A stretch of DNA of 64,000 nucleotides from Roseobacter sp. (GTDB taxonomy: Bacteria > Pseudomonadota > Alphaproteobacteria > Rhodobacterales > Rhodobacteraceae), in the NCBI GenBank assembly GCA_002731875.1, contig PCCY01000038.1, positions 24,234-88,233 of the forward strand, in the 5' to 3' direction. Below, in pieces: positions 56,275-64,000 of the stretch (the stretch's first letter is position 1; each line of letters opens with the position of its first letter). Under the pieces are notes generated by a model. That model was not told the origin of the DNA and did no database searches. It saw only the letters and a list, made by a program, of their open reading frames with translations. The translations under genes were made by a program, and so were the position numbers.

Positions 56275-57288
56275 TCAGCCCCGTCGGCGACCTCGGCGGG
56301 GGGTGCGTGCCGGGCCTTCGCCGTCGGTACCGTCGCTGGCGGACGAAAACGGCCCGAGCGCCTGGACTATTTCATCCAGGGTGGGTGCATCCTTTTTGGG
56401 GCGGCTGTCGAGGGCGGCGCGCATGTGCACAAGGTGCTCTGGCATGGTACCGCAACAGCCGCCGATGATCGACGCGCCGCAATTGCGCGCCATCTCGGCG
56501 TAGTCGGCCATCAGTTCCGGGGTCCCGTCATAGTGAATGTGGCCTTCGTGGTATTTCGGGATACCTGCATTGCCTTTGGAAACGATTGGCGTTGGCTTAC
56601 CCTTGGAGGCAAAGCCCAAAACGGTGCGCAGCACATCGGACGCACCGGTGCCGCAGTTGGCCCCGTATGCCAACGGCATGTTGTCCAGTTGATGCACCAT
56701 GTCCACCATTGCTTCCGATGTCATGCCCATCATGGTGCGTCCCGCTGTGTCAAAGCTCATCGTGCCAACCCAATCAAGGCCGGCAAGCTTGAAGCCTTCG
56801 GCGGCGGCGCGGTATTCTTCGGGAGCGCTGATGGTTTCAAGCCAGCCGACATCGGCACCGCCCGCTTTCAATCCGTCAGCGGTCTCGTGAAACATCTCGA
56901 CCGCCAGCGCATGGGTCAACGGTCCTACGGGTTCCATTATCTCGCCGGTGGGGCCGACAGAGCCCGCGACGATGACCTTGCGACCGGCTTTATCCGCGAC
57001 TTCCCGGGCCAGTTCGGCCGAAACGCGGCTCAGCTCGTGAGCCCGCTTTTCAGCGTTATGCAGTTTCAGACGTGACGCATTTGCGCCAAACGAATTGGTC
57101 AGGAAGATGTCGCTGCCTGACTCGACCGCGCCCCGGTACAGCTTGATGATGTTTTGAGGTTGGTCGGTGTTCCACATCTCGGGGGCGTCGCCGGACATCA
57201 GCCCCATATTGAACAAATTTGTGCCAGTGGCACCGTCAGCCAAAAGCGTGCCTTTTTCCGCCAAAAGATCTGTGAGAGGGTTAGACAT
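56275..57288 (-). CDS. homocysteine S-methyltransferase, split MetH component
   Basis: A 337-residue protein of the betaine--homocysteine/MetH N-terminal family. Zinc ligands Cys212 (GANCG) and Cys278-Cys279 (GGCCG) are intact; LLADGATGTNLF and TNSFGAN are family motifs. In Rhodobacterales the separate homocysteine, cobalamin and folate proteins act together as methionine synthase. A basic tail (RTPRRGRRRG) ends the protein. Databases often call this betaine--homocysteine methyltransferase. It is divergent from purC over 217 bases that hold CTCATGA palindromes. Confidence 0.86.
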   Translation of the reverse strand: MSNPLTDLLAEKGTLLADGATGTNLFNMGLMSGDAPEMWNTDQPQNIIKLYRGAVESGSDIFLTNSFGANASRLKLHNAEKRAHELSRVSAELAREVADKAGRKVIVAGSVGPTGEIMEPVGPLTHALAVEMFHETADGLKAGGADVGWLETISAPEEYRAAAEGFKLAGLDWVGTMSFDTAGRTMMGMTSEAMVDMVHQLDNMPLAYGANCGTGASDVLRTVLGFASKGKPTPIVSKGNAGIPKYHEGHIHYDGTPELMADYAEMARNCGASIIGGCCGTMPEHLVHMRAALDSRPKKDAPTLDEIVQALGPFSSASDGTDGEGPARTPRRGRRRG

Positions 57289-57323
57289 TGAAAAGCTCCG
57301 CGAAATGGGTGATTGGGCGTGAT

Positions 57324-57374
57324 CTCATGATGACCAAGGTGAGACAACCTCATTATTCTCATGATCGTCATGAG
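57324..57374. promoter_or_regulatory. CTCATGA repeat cluster, candidate operator
   Basis: Three related sites: CTCATGA (57324-57330), TGAG-ACAAC-CTCA (57340-57352), and the palindrome CTCATGA-TCG-TCATGAG (57358-57374). They lie 36-86 bases upstream of the homocysteine methyltransferase start and 130-180 bases before purC. The arrangement suggests cooperative binding of a dimeric regulator. The regulator is unknown; it may respond to methionine or SAM metabolites. Confidence 0.5.
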
Positions 57375-57505
57375 GCAAGCCTACGGATGCGCCACGACGT
57401 GCGCCCGGTGCGGGCGTGTGCTTGCGTGACGGGGACGCTTGGACTATGTGACACGACAAAGGGCCGGTGATAGTCGCGCGGGCCCGTTGTCTGGAAGGGA
57501 TGTGG

Positions 57506-58267
57506 ATGGCCCGTCGCACTAAAATCTATGAAGGCAAGGCCAAGATTTTGTATGAAGGGCCTGAGCCGGGGACGATTGTCCAGTATTTCAAGGATGATAC
57601 CACTGCCTTTAATGCAGAGAAGAAGGCCGTGATCGAAGGGAAGGGCGTGTTGAACAATCGCCTGTCCGAGTTCTTCATGACCGGCCTGAACAATATCGGC
57701 GTTCCGACCCATTTCATCAAGCGGTTGAACATGCGGGAACAACTGGTGCGTCAGGCCGAAATTATTCCGCTTGAAATCGTCGTGCGCAATTATGCGGCGG
57801 GCACGCTGTCGGCCCGGTTGGGCATTGAAGAGGGCATGCAATTGCCGCGCCCCATTGTCGAATATCATTACAAGAACAATGATCTGGGTGATCCGCTTGT
57901 CACCGAGGAACATATTGCCGCTTTTGGCTGGGCGGGTCAGCAGGATATGGAAGATATCCTGAGCCTGTCGCTCCGGGTGAACGACTTTATGTCGGGCGTG
58001 ATGATGGCTGTCGGTATTCGTCTGGTGGACTTCAAGATCGAGGTCGGGCGTGTGTATGAGGGTGATTTCCAGCGACTGATCGTGGCCGACGAGATCAGCC
58101 CCGACAGTTGTCGGTTGTGGGATATCGAAACCGGGCGTCACCTTGACAAGGACGTGTTCCGCCGCGATCTGGGTTCGCTGACCGATGCCTATACAGAAGT
58201 TGCCCGACGTCTGGGCGTGATGCCCAAGACATCGACACCGATGATGAAACCCACGTTGATCAATTAG
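57506..58267 (+). CDS. purC: SAICAR synthetase
   Basis: A 253-residue ATP-dependent enzyme making SAICAR in purine synthesis. Motifs: [43 protein letters not shown] and [17 protein letters not shown] chose the ATG at 57506, preceded by GGAAGGG. First of purC-purS-purQ. Confidence 0.97.
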   Translation: MARRTKIYEGKAKILYEGPEPGTIVQYFKDDTTAFNAEKKAVIEGKGVLNNRLSEFFMTGLNNIGVPTHFIKRLNMREQLVRQAEIIPLEIVVRNYAAGTLSARLGIEEGMQLPRPIVEYHYKNNDLGDPLVTEEHIAAFGWAGQQDMEDILSLSLRVNDFMSGVMMAVGIRLVDFKIEVGRVYEGDFQRLIVADEISPDSCRLWDIETGRHLDKDVFRRDLGSLTDAYTEVARRLGVMPKTSTPMMKPTLIN

Positions 58268-58282
58268 GCAAGCGTGGAATAT

Positions 58283-58304
58283 GAGTTTATTTTGCAAAGT
58301 GAAA
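58283..58304 (+). repeat. dispersed intergenic motif, type II copy 4
   Basis: GAGTTTA, TTT, then TGCAAAGTGAAA, a more divergent copy. It lies in the 51-base space between purC and purS, ending 14 bases before the purS ATG, so here it is inside an operon and close to a ribosome-binding site. Confidence 0.6.
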
Positions 58305-58318
58305 CAGGGGGACGCGCC

Positions 58319-58548
58319 ATGAAGGCACGGGTACATGTGATGTTGAAGAATGGTGTGCTGGACCCACAGGGTGAAGCGGTGCGCCATGCGCTTGGGGCGA
58401 TGGGCTTTGCCGGCGTCAACGGGGTGCGTCAGGGCAAGGTGATCGAGCTTGATCTGGACGAAGGCGCCAGCAAAGCCGATGTCGAGACAATGTGCGAGAA
58501 GCTGCTGGCGAATACGGTTATCGAATCCTATAGCGTGGAGATGATCTG

Positions 58549-58549
<1 letters not shown>
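58319..58549 (+). CDS. purS: FGAM synthase subunit PurS
   Basis: A 76-residue subunit that joins PurQ and PurL to form FGAM synthetase. The signature [19 protein letters not shown] and the end [12 protein letters not shown] are typical. I chose the ATG at 58319 (MKARVHV) with GGGGG upstream. Overlaps purQ by one base (TGATG). Confidence 0.95.
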
Positions 58550-59217
<668 letters not shown>

Positions 59218-59255
59218 CTTGAGTGCGCGGGTGAGGTTGCGTAGATTGGACTGGT

Positions 59256-61016
59256 ATGGACCGGTCTGCCACCTTTAATACCAAATCAGTTTCTGTCAGC
59301 TGGCGTGTCCGGCTGGCTGTTGCTTTGCTGTTGCTTATCGCCATCGCAACGATTTCCATTACCAACAAGCTGCTGACCGACCGCTTTACCGAAAGCACCC
59401 GTAATCGGGCGGAGTTGCGGATCGCGTTATACAGCGGCAACCTGTTGGCTGAACTTCGTCAAAACGCGATCGTGCCGCAGTTGCTGTCGCGTGATCCCGC
59501 GCTGATCGAAGCTTTGACGAGAGCGGATTATTCGCTTTCCACGCAGCGGCTGATTTCGTTCGTGGAGGAAATAGGTGCCGCGTCACTGGTGTTGTATGAC
59601 ATTGACGGGCGCACCGTGGCGGCAACAGACCGCAACCGGCTTGGCGCATCGCACCGGCAAGAAGCGTATTTCGTCGACGCCATCCGGTCGAATTCAACGG
59701 TGTTCAGCGTAATACCGCGAAGCACCGGAGGCTACCGGTTTTTCTATTCTCGCCGCATTCAGGAAGGCGGCACCACGTTGGGAGTGATCGCGGCCGAGGT
59801 CGACCTTCAGCGTTTTGAACGTGCCTGGGCGGGGATATCCGACGCCGTGATTGTCACGGACAGCACAGGCGACATCATTATGGCGACTGAACCGCGCTGG
59901 CGCGGATTGACCGAGACCGAGGCCCTGTCGAACCAGACGCCGCAAAGTGCGATCGAGCGCGCGATCAAGGCCACCGCGGACTGGACGGCTTTGCCGCCCG
60001 ATGCCTACCTTCGGGGAGAGGCCGTGATGCGGTTGTCGTCGCGGATCCCGTTTCGGGGCTGGCGGATCACCAGTTACACGACCTATGCATCGGTGCGAGA
60101 AAAAGTGAACGGGGTGTTGGCGCTGGAGGTGATGGGGTTTGCCATTCTTCTTGCGTTGACGTTCTATGCGCTCAGCCGGCGCACTGCGGGCCGGGCGGCT
60201 TTGTTTCAGCGTGAATCGGCAGAGTTGCGGGCGTTGAACGTCGCGTTGCAGCGCGAAATAGCAGAGCGTAAACGGGTGCAGCAGACGCTTGCTGTGGCCG
60301 AACAGACCCTTGAGCAATCCAGCAAGTTGGCCGCTTTGGGGGAAATGTCTGCGGCGGTGAGCCATGAATTGAACCAACCGTTGGCCGCGATGAAAACCTA
60401 TCTTGCGGGGGCACGGTTGCTGATGCAGCGCAATCGGCTGGAGGAAGCCCTGTCGTCGTTCGGGCGAATAGACGATTTGATCGAACGGATGGGTGCTATC
60501 ACACGCCAGCTCAAAAGTTATGCCCGCAAGGGGCAGCAGCAATTTTCCCCGTTCGATATGGGCGAGGCGCTGGCGTCTGCCTTGTCAATGATGGAACCGC
60601 AGCTACGTCAACGTCAGGTACAGATAAATCGGATCCTGCCGGATGCGCCGGTTCAGGTGATGGGGGACAGGATGCGGATTGAACAGGTTTTGGTGAACCT
60701 CTTGCGTAATGCGATTGATGCCACCAAATCAGAACGTAACCCAAAGGTGGATATTATTCTATCGGCGGGAGAAACGGCGACGTTGACAGTGCGTGACAAC
60801 GGCCCGGGTATCGAAGATCTCGATGCGCTGTTCGAACCGTTTTATACGACCAAGCAACCCGGTGATGGTGTCGGGTTGGGGCTTGCCATATCGTCGGGCA
60901 TCGTGACCGATCTGGGTGGCAGGCTGACAGCGCGCAATGGCCAGAATGGCGGCGCGGTTTTTGAGATGCAGCTGCCCATTATGGACAGCGCGGAAAATTC
61001 ACAGGCGGCGGAATAG
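59256..61016 (+). CDS. dctB: C4-dicarboxylate sensor histidine kinase DctB
   Basis: A 586-residue membrane kinase. Two membrane helices (about 17-37 and 285-306) enclose a double-PAS periplasmic sensor. A coiled coil links to the dimerisation domain with phospho-acceptor His370 (VSHELNQPLAAM), then N box LRNAIDA, G1 VRDNGPGIED and G2 GVGLGLAIS. The periplasmic segment resembles DctB sensors for succinate, fumarate or malate. The partner regulator follows 3 bases later. Confidence 0.9.
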   Translation: MDRSATFNTKSVSVSWRVRLAVALLLLIAIATISITNKLLTDRFTESTRNRAELRIALYSGNLLAELRQNAIVPQLLSRDPALIEALTRADYSLSTQRLISFVEEIGAASLVLYDIDGRTVAATDRNRLGASHRQEAYFVDAIRSNSTVFSVIPRSTGGYRFFYSRRIQEGGTTLGVIAAEVDLQRFERAWAGISDAVIVTDSTGDIIMATEPRWRGLTETEALSNQTPQSAIERAIKATADWTALPPDAYLRGEAVMRLSSRIPFRGWRITSYTTYASVREKVNGVLALEVMGFAILLALTFYALSRRTAGRAALFQRESAELRALNVALQREIAERKRVQQTLAVAEQTLEQSSKLAALGEMSAAVSHELNQPLAAMKTYLAGARLLMQRNRLEEALSSFGRIDDLIERMGAITRQLKSYARKGQQQFSPFDMGEALASALSMMEPQLRQRQVQINRILPDAPVQVMGDRMRIEQVLVNLLRNAIDATKSERNPKVDIILSAGETATLTVRDNGPGIEDLDALFEPFYTTKQPGDGVGLGLAISSGIVTDLGGRLTARNGQNGGAVFEMQLPIMDSAENSQAAE

Positions 61017-61019
61017 AAA

Positions 61020-62354
61020 ATGGCTCAGGCAATGAAGATCGCAATCGTTGATGACGAAAAAGACATGCGTCAGTCGATAAGCCAGTGGTTGGCGCTTTCG
61101 GGCTATGACACGGAAACCTTTGGCAGTGCCGAAGATGCCCTGAAGAGCCTGGGGCCCGATTACCCGGGTATCGTCATATCGGACATCAAGATGCCGGGGA
61201 TGGACGGCATGCAATTCCTCAAAAAGCTCATGGGGACCGATAGCGCCTTGCCCGTCATCATGATCACCGGTCACGGCGACGTTCCGATGGCAGTCGAGGC
61301 GATGCGCGTCGGCGCGTTTGACTTTCTGGAAAAGCCGTTCAACCCGGACCGGATGAGCGAGCTTGCCAAAAAGGCAACCAATGCGCGGCGTCTGGTCATG
61401 GATAACCGCGCGTTACGCCGGGAATTGTCAGACGGCAACCAGCTTATGAAAAAGCTGATTGGCGGGTCTCCGGTAATGGAACGTCTTCGCGAGGATATTC
61501 TGGATCTGGGCCAGGCGGATGGTCACGTGCTGATTGATGGGGAAACCGGGACGGGCAAGACCCTGGTGGCGCACGCGCTTCATGCTGTCGGGTCGCGGGC
61601 GGGCAAGAAATTCGTCCTTGTCAGTTGCGGGGCACTGGAAGAGGACGCGTTGAGCAAGCGGTTGTTTGGACCGATGATGCCCGAAGACGCACAATTGCCC
61701 GCGATCGAAGAGGCGCGGGGAGGCACGCTGGTACTCGAAGGGATCGAGGCGCTTAGCGAAACCCTGCAAGCGCGCTTGTTGAGCGCGATCAACGAGCAGG
61801 GCACGCCAGCCGAAACCCGGATTGTGGCCATATCCAACCTGCAAGAGGCCGGGCGCACGTCAGAGGATGCTTTGCGGTCGGATTTGTTTTACCGTCTGGC
61901 TGCGTTGCGCATTACCGTGCCGCCACTGCGTCAGCGCGGCGAAGACATACTGGTGCTGTTCACGCGCCTGAGCGAAGAATTTGCCGACGAATACGGCTGC
62001 GAAACACCGCAGGTATCAGCGCAGGAGGCCGCGCAATTGTTGCAGGCTCCTTGGCCGGGCAACGTTCGTCAACTTATTAATGTAGCGGAACGGGCGGTGC
62101 TGCAATCGCGGCGTGGATCGGGGTCCATCGCATCGTTGCTGATGTCGGACCACGAGGAAATGCAGCCTGTGATGACGACAGACGGCAAGCCTTTGAAGGA
62201 ATACGTCGAGGCGTTCGAGCGCATGCTGATCGATAATACGATGCGCCGCCATAAAGGCTCAATCGCCAGTGTCATGGAAGAGCTATGCCTGCCGCGGCGG
62301 ACGCTGAACGAGAAAATGGCAAAATACGCGTTGCAACGCTCGGATTATTTGTAA
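61020..62354 (+). CDS. dctD: DctD-like response regulator lacking sigma-54 loop
   Basis: A 444-residue NtrC-family regulator. The receiver domain has Asp55 (ISDIKMPG) and Lys105 (EKPF). The AAA+ domain keeps Walker A GETGTGKT (174-181) and the arginine-finger region RSDLFYRL. The GAFTGA loop that contacts sigma-54 is missing: residues 214-230 read RLFGPMMPEDAQLPAIE. Walker B is GGTLVLEGI instead of GGTLFLDEI, losing the Asp-Glu pair. A C-terminal Fis-type helix-turn-helix remains (MRRHKGSIASVMEELCLPRR). It may therefore act with sigma-70. Confidence 0.88.
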   Translation: MAQAMKIAIVDDEKDMRQSISQWLALSGYDTETFGSAEDALKSLGPDYPGIVISDIKMPGMDGMQFLKKLMGTDSALPVIMITGHGDVPMAVEAMRVGAFDFLEKPFNPDRMSELAKKATNARRLVMDNRALRRELSDGNQLMKKLIGGSPVMERLREDILDLGQADGHVLIDGETGTGKTLVAHALHAVGSRAGKKFVLVSCGALEEDALSKRLFGPMMPEDAQLPAIEEARGGTLVLEGIEALSETLQARLLSAINEQGTPAETRIVAISNLQEAGRTSEDALRSDLFYRLAALRITVPPLRQRGEDILVLFTRLSEEFADEYGCETPQVSAQEAAQLLQAPWPGNVRQLINVAERAVLQSRRGSGSIASLLMSDHEEMQPVMTTDGKPLKEYVEAFERMLIDNTMRRHKGSIASVMEELCLPRRTLNEKMAKYALQRSDYL

Positions 62355-62378
62355 GGGCACCTCTGGATGAGCTTGACC

Positions 62379-62410
62379 GCCACTGCATCACGACCCTGTC
62401 GTGCAGTGGC
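62379..62410 (+). terminator. strong hairpin after dctD
   Basis: GCCACTGCA-TCA-CGAC-CCT-GTCG-TGCAGTGGC, with a 9-bp outer stem and 4-bp inner stem. It lies 25 bases past the stop, without a T-run. A likely end of the dctBD message. Confidence 0.65.
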
Positions 62411-62958
62411 CTTCGGGTGACGTGATTATCGCGCGGCGTCTTGGTCGTGCGTAGGTGGAAAATGCGGGAACAATGGACAAATCCGGGTTGCCGGATCGTC
62501 ATCACCGAACGCCTTGCAATCCTGGGCTGTGCGTTCAAACCGCGCAGATGGCGATTACCCATTGTCATTTGATCGTATCTGCCCTTAATTGGGAGGGAGG
62601 GTGTACCGCGTCTTTTGACCCGGTATCACGCCTCTAGACAGTTTCGCTGCCCCGGAGAACCCGCAAGCGGTGTCCAGGCAGACCGATTAGGCCCTTAAAA
62701 AAGGCCAAAGAACCGCTGACGGTTGCACCGAGCTATAGCCCGGATCAAACGCAGTACCTTAATGGACATGGATGGCGCGGTAACGCGGTGCCCATGTCGG
62801 AGAAGAACCGCGATGACGCGCGCAGACGCCACGAGCAGACAGACATGCGGCCTTTGGGGCCCTGTTTTAGCCGCGTCACCTATCGCCCTGACAAGACATA
62901 CCCTGCCGCGCGGTGCCCCACCGGGCCTTTTGCGTGCGCAGCTGTGCAAAATGGATTT
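62411..62958. other. 548-base leader and intergenic region before rne
   Basis: No convincing gene. TTGACC at 62615-62620 could be a -35 box with a poor -10. A notable stem-loop at 62765-62798 pairs GACATG with CATGTC, then GGC with GCC and GCG with CGC across a GTAA tetraloop. Long structured leaders are common before RNase E genes, where they allow autoregulation. Confidence 0.5.
62765..62798 (+). promoter_or_regulatory. GNRA-capped stem-loop in the rne leader
   Basis: GACATG ... CATGTC closes an outer 6-bp stem. Inside, GGCGCG and CGC-GGT-GCC pair with small bulges around a GTAA (GNRA-type) tetraloop. It is about 160 bases before the rne start. A candidate RNase E feedback element, by position. 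Confidence 0.45.
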
Positions 62959-64000
62959 ATGCCTAAGAAAATGCTTATCGATGCCACCCACGCTGAGGAA
63001 ACTCGCGTCGTTGTGGTTGATGGAAACAAGGTCGAGGAATTTGACTTTGAATCAGAAAACAGACGCCAGCTAGCCGGCAATATCTACCTCGCGAAAGTCA
63101 CGCGGGTCGAACCTTCGTTGCAGGCCGCCTTCGTTGATTATGGCGGGAACCGACATGGGTTTCTGGCCTTTTCGGAAATCCACCCGGATTACTATCAGAT
63201 TCCGGTAGCCGACCGTTTGGCGCTGATGGAAGAAGAGCGCGCCTATGCCGAAGCGCAAGCCGCCAAGGACGAGGAAGACGAAAAGCCCAAGCGTCGGACC
63301 CGGTCGCGCAGTCGCGCGAAGCCCAAGGCCGAAGATGCGGTCAGCGATGATGCCTTGGTCAGCAAGGAAATGGACAGTGAGCAAGTCGAAGGCATGCAAA
63401 CCGTTGATTTCTATGACGAAGAGGGTTCTTCTCCGATGGAGCGTGTCGCGGAGACACCTGTCGAAGAACCTGAAGCCGAGGATGTCAACGATGATGACGA
63501 CAGCGATGAGGATCAAGAGGACGACACTCGGGCGAAGGATGCGTCCGACAAGGATGACAGCATTGAATCGGTTGCCGATGATGATGCCGATGAGCTGCGC
63601 AATGTTCGCAAGCCCCGTCCCAAGCGCTACAAGATCCAGGAAGTCGTAAAGGTCCGCCAGATCCTGCTGGTTCAGGTTGTCAAGGAAGAGCGTGGCAACA
63701 AGGGCGCGGCCCTGACAACCTATCTGTCGTTGGCCGGCCGCTATTGTGTGCTCATGCCCAACACCGCACGTGGCGGTGGTATCAGCCGCAAGATTACCAA
63801 CGCCGCGGACCGCAAGAAGCTCAAAGAGATCGCCAACGAAATCAAAGTACCGAAAGGTGCCGGTCTGATCGTCCGCACCGCTGGTGCGCAGCGCACCAAG
63901 GCCGAGATCAAGCGCGACTACGAATACCTGCAACGCCTGTGGGAGCAGATCCGCGAGCTGACGCTGAAATCCATCGCGCCCGCCAAGATCTACGAAGAAG
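62959..64000 (+). CDS. rne: ribonuclease E, 5' portion
   Basis: The first 347 residues are present; the window ends inside the gene. The protein starts MPKKMLIDATHAEETRVVVV, the Rhodobacterales RNase E form of the usual start. The S1 domain (about 35-240) is interrupted by an insertion of about 120 residues (100-220) first basic (KRRTRSRSRAKPK) then strongly acidic. The domain resumes at RYKIQEVVKVRQILLVQVV and TARGGGISRKI. RNase E initiates mRNA decay and rRNA processing. The ribosome-binding site is weak. Confidence 0.95.
   Translation, partial: MPKKMLIDATHAEETRVVVVDGNKVEEFDFESENRRQLAGNIYLAKVTRVEPSLQAAFVDYGGNRHGFLAFSEIHPDYYQIPVADRLALMEEERAYAEAQAAKDEEDEKPKRRTRSRSRAKPKAEDAVSDDALVSKEMDSEQVEGMQTVDFYDEEGSSPMERVAETPVEEPEAEDVNDDDDSDEDQEDDTRAKDASDKDDSIESVADDDADELRNVRKPRPKRYKIQEVVKVRQILLVQVVKEERGNKGAALTTYLSLAGRYCVLMPNTARGGGISRKITNAADRKKLKEIANEIKVPKGAGLIVRTAGAQRTKAEIKRDYEYLQRLWEQIRELTLKSIAPAKIYEE

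Noticed and set aside
57289..57505. Possible SAM- or SAH-responsive riboswitch before the homocysteine methyltransferase
   Set aside because: The sequence does not show the SAM-II, SAM/SAH or SAH element patterns I know; the CTCATGA palindromes fit a protein operator better.
62455..62637. A 60-codon plus-strand frame upstream of rne
   Set aside because: No ribosome-binding site and no family likeness; it probably lies in the intergenic or leader region.

Overview
The window is ordinary chromosome of an alphaproteobacterium, most likely a marine Rhodobacterales (Roseobacter-group) species. The evidence is gene order and protein type: nagZ-scpA-scpB; DUF177-rpmF-plsX-fabH-ihfA-merR; double-length Dcd; RNase E with an acidic insertion in its S1 domain; a dissociated B12-dependent methionine synthase; a probable DMSP-pathway CoA ligase (DmdB); zwf-pgl-pgi; and an NtrC/DctD-type regulator without a sigma-54 contact loop. 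Base composition is moderately GC-rich. No phage, integrase, transposase or CRISPR array was seen. Genus cannot be fixed from this window.

Layout. 1-4.8 kb: nagZ tail, chromosome segregation (scpAB), a small basic protein, dCTP deaminase, tRNA-Pro, a MerR regulator and IHF alpha. 4.9-9.3 kb: fatty acid/phospholipid cluster (fabH, plsX, rpmF, DUF177), divergent from bamE-olsB. 9.3-19.2 kb: ABC-F ATPase, tyrS, anmK, eno, EamA exporter, DEAD-box helicase with a coupled small membrane protein, Bcr/CflA efflux. 19.3-29.5 kb: nucleotidyltransferase-like protein, DsbA-like/acyl-CoA ligase pair, XRE-cupin regulator, orphan peptide-binding protein, a candidate small RNA, 3-hydroxybutyrate dehydrogenase plus patatin, DUF502, pseudouridine catabolism (psuK-psuG). 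29.5-36.6 kb: DUF4198 and HupE/UreJ genes with overlapping divergent starts, thiE, RNA methyltransferase, heme A synthase, M32 carboxypeptidase, a small secreted protein. 36.7-49.4 kb: gyrA, a radical SAM enzyme, zwf-pgl-pgi, Na+/H+ antiporter, GNAT, thioesterase, dmdB-like ligase, tRNA-CAU. 49.5-64 kb: purMN, rnd, a lipoprotein, sufE, DUF1638 plus corrinoid protein and homocysteine methyltransferase (parts of a split MetH), purC-purS-purQ, dctBD and the 5' part of rne.

How they fit together. zwf-pgl-pgi feed the oxidative pentose-phosphate/Entner-Doudoroff route. purM, purN, purC, purS and purQ cover five components of de novo purine synthesis. The corrinoid and homocysteine-binding proteins would regenerate methionine. 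nagZ and anmK belong to peptidoglycan recycling. dctB-dctD would sense C4-dicarboxylates, and bdh handles ketone bodies or polyhydroxybutyrate products.

Points most worth a second look: seven copies of a dispersed intergenic motif in two sequence types; a compact candidate sRNA with promoter, stem-loop and terminator at 24.73-24.84 kb; a DctD lacking the GAFTGA loop and with an altered Walker B; the split methionine synthase locus with DUF1638, an intercistronic terminator and a set of CTCATGA palindromes; and a radical SAM enzyme with a C-terminal cysteine cluster and no assigned role. No wholly new multi-gene system is evident. All family calls come from reading the sequence, without database searches.
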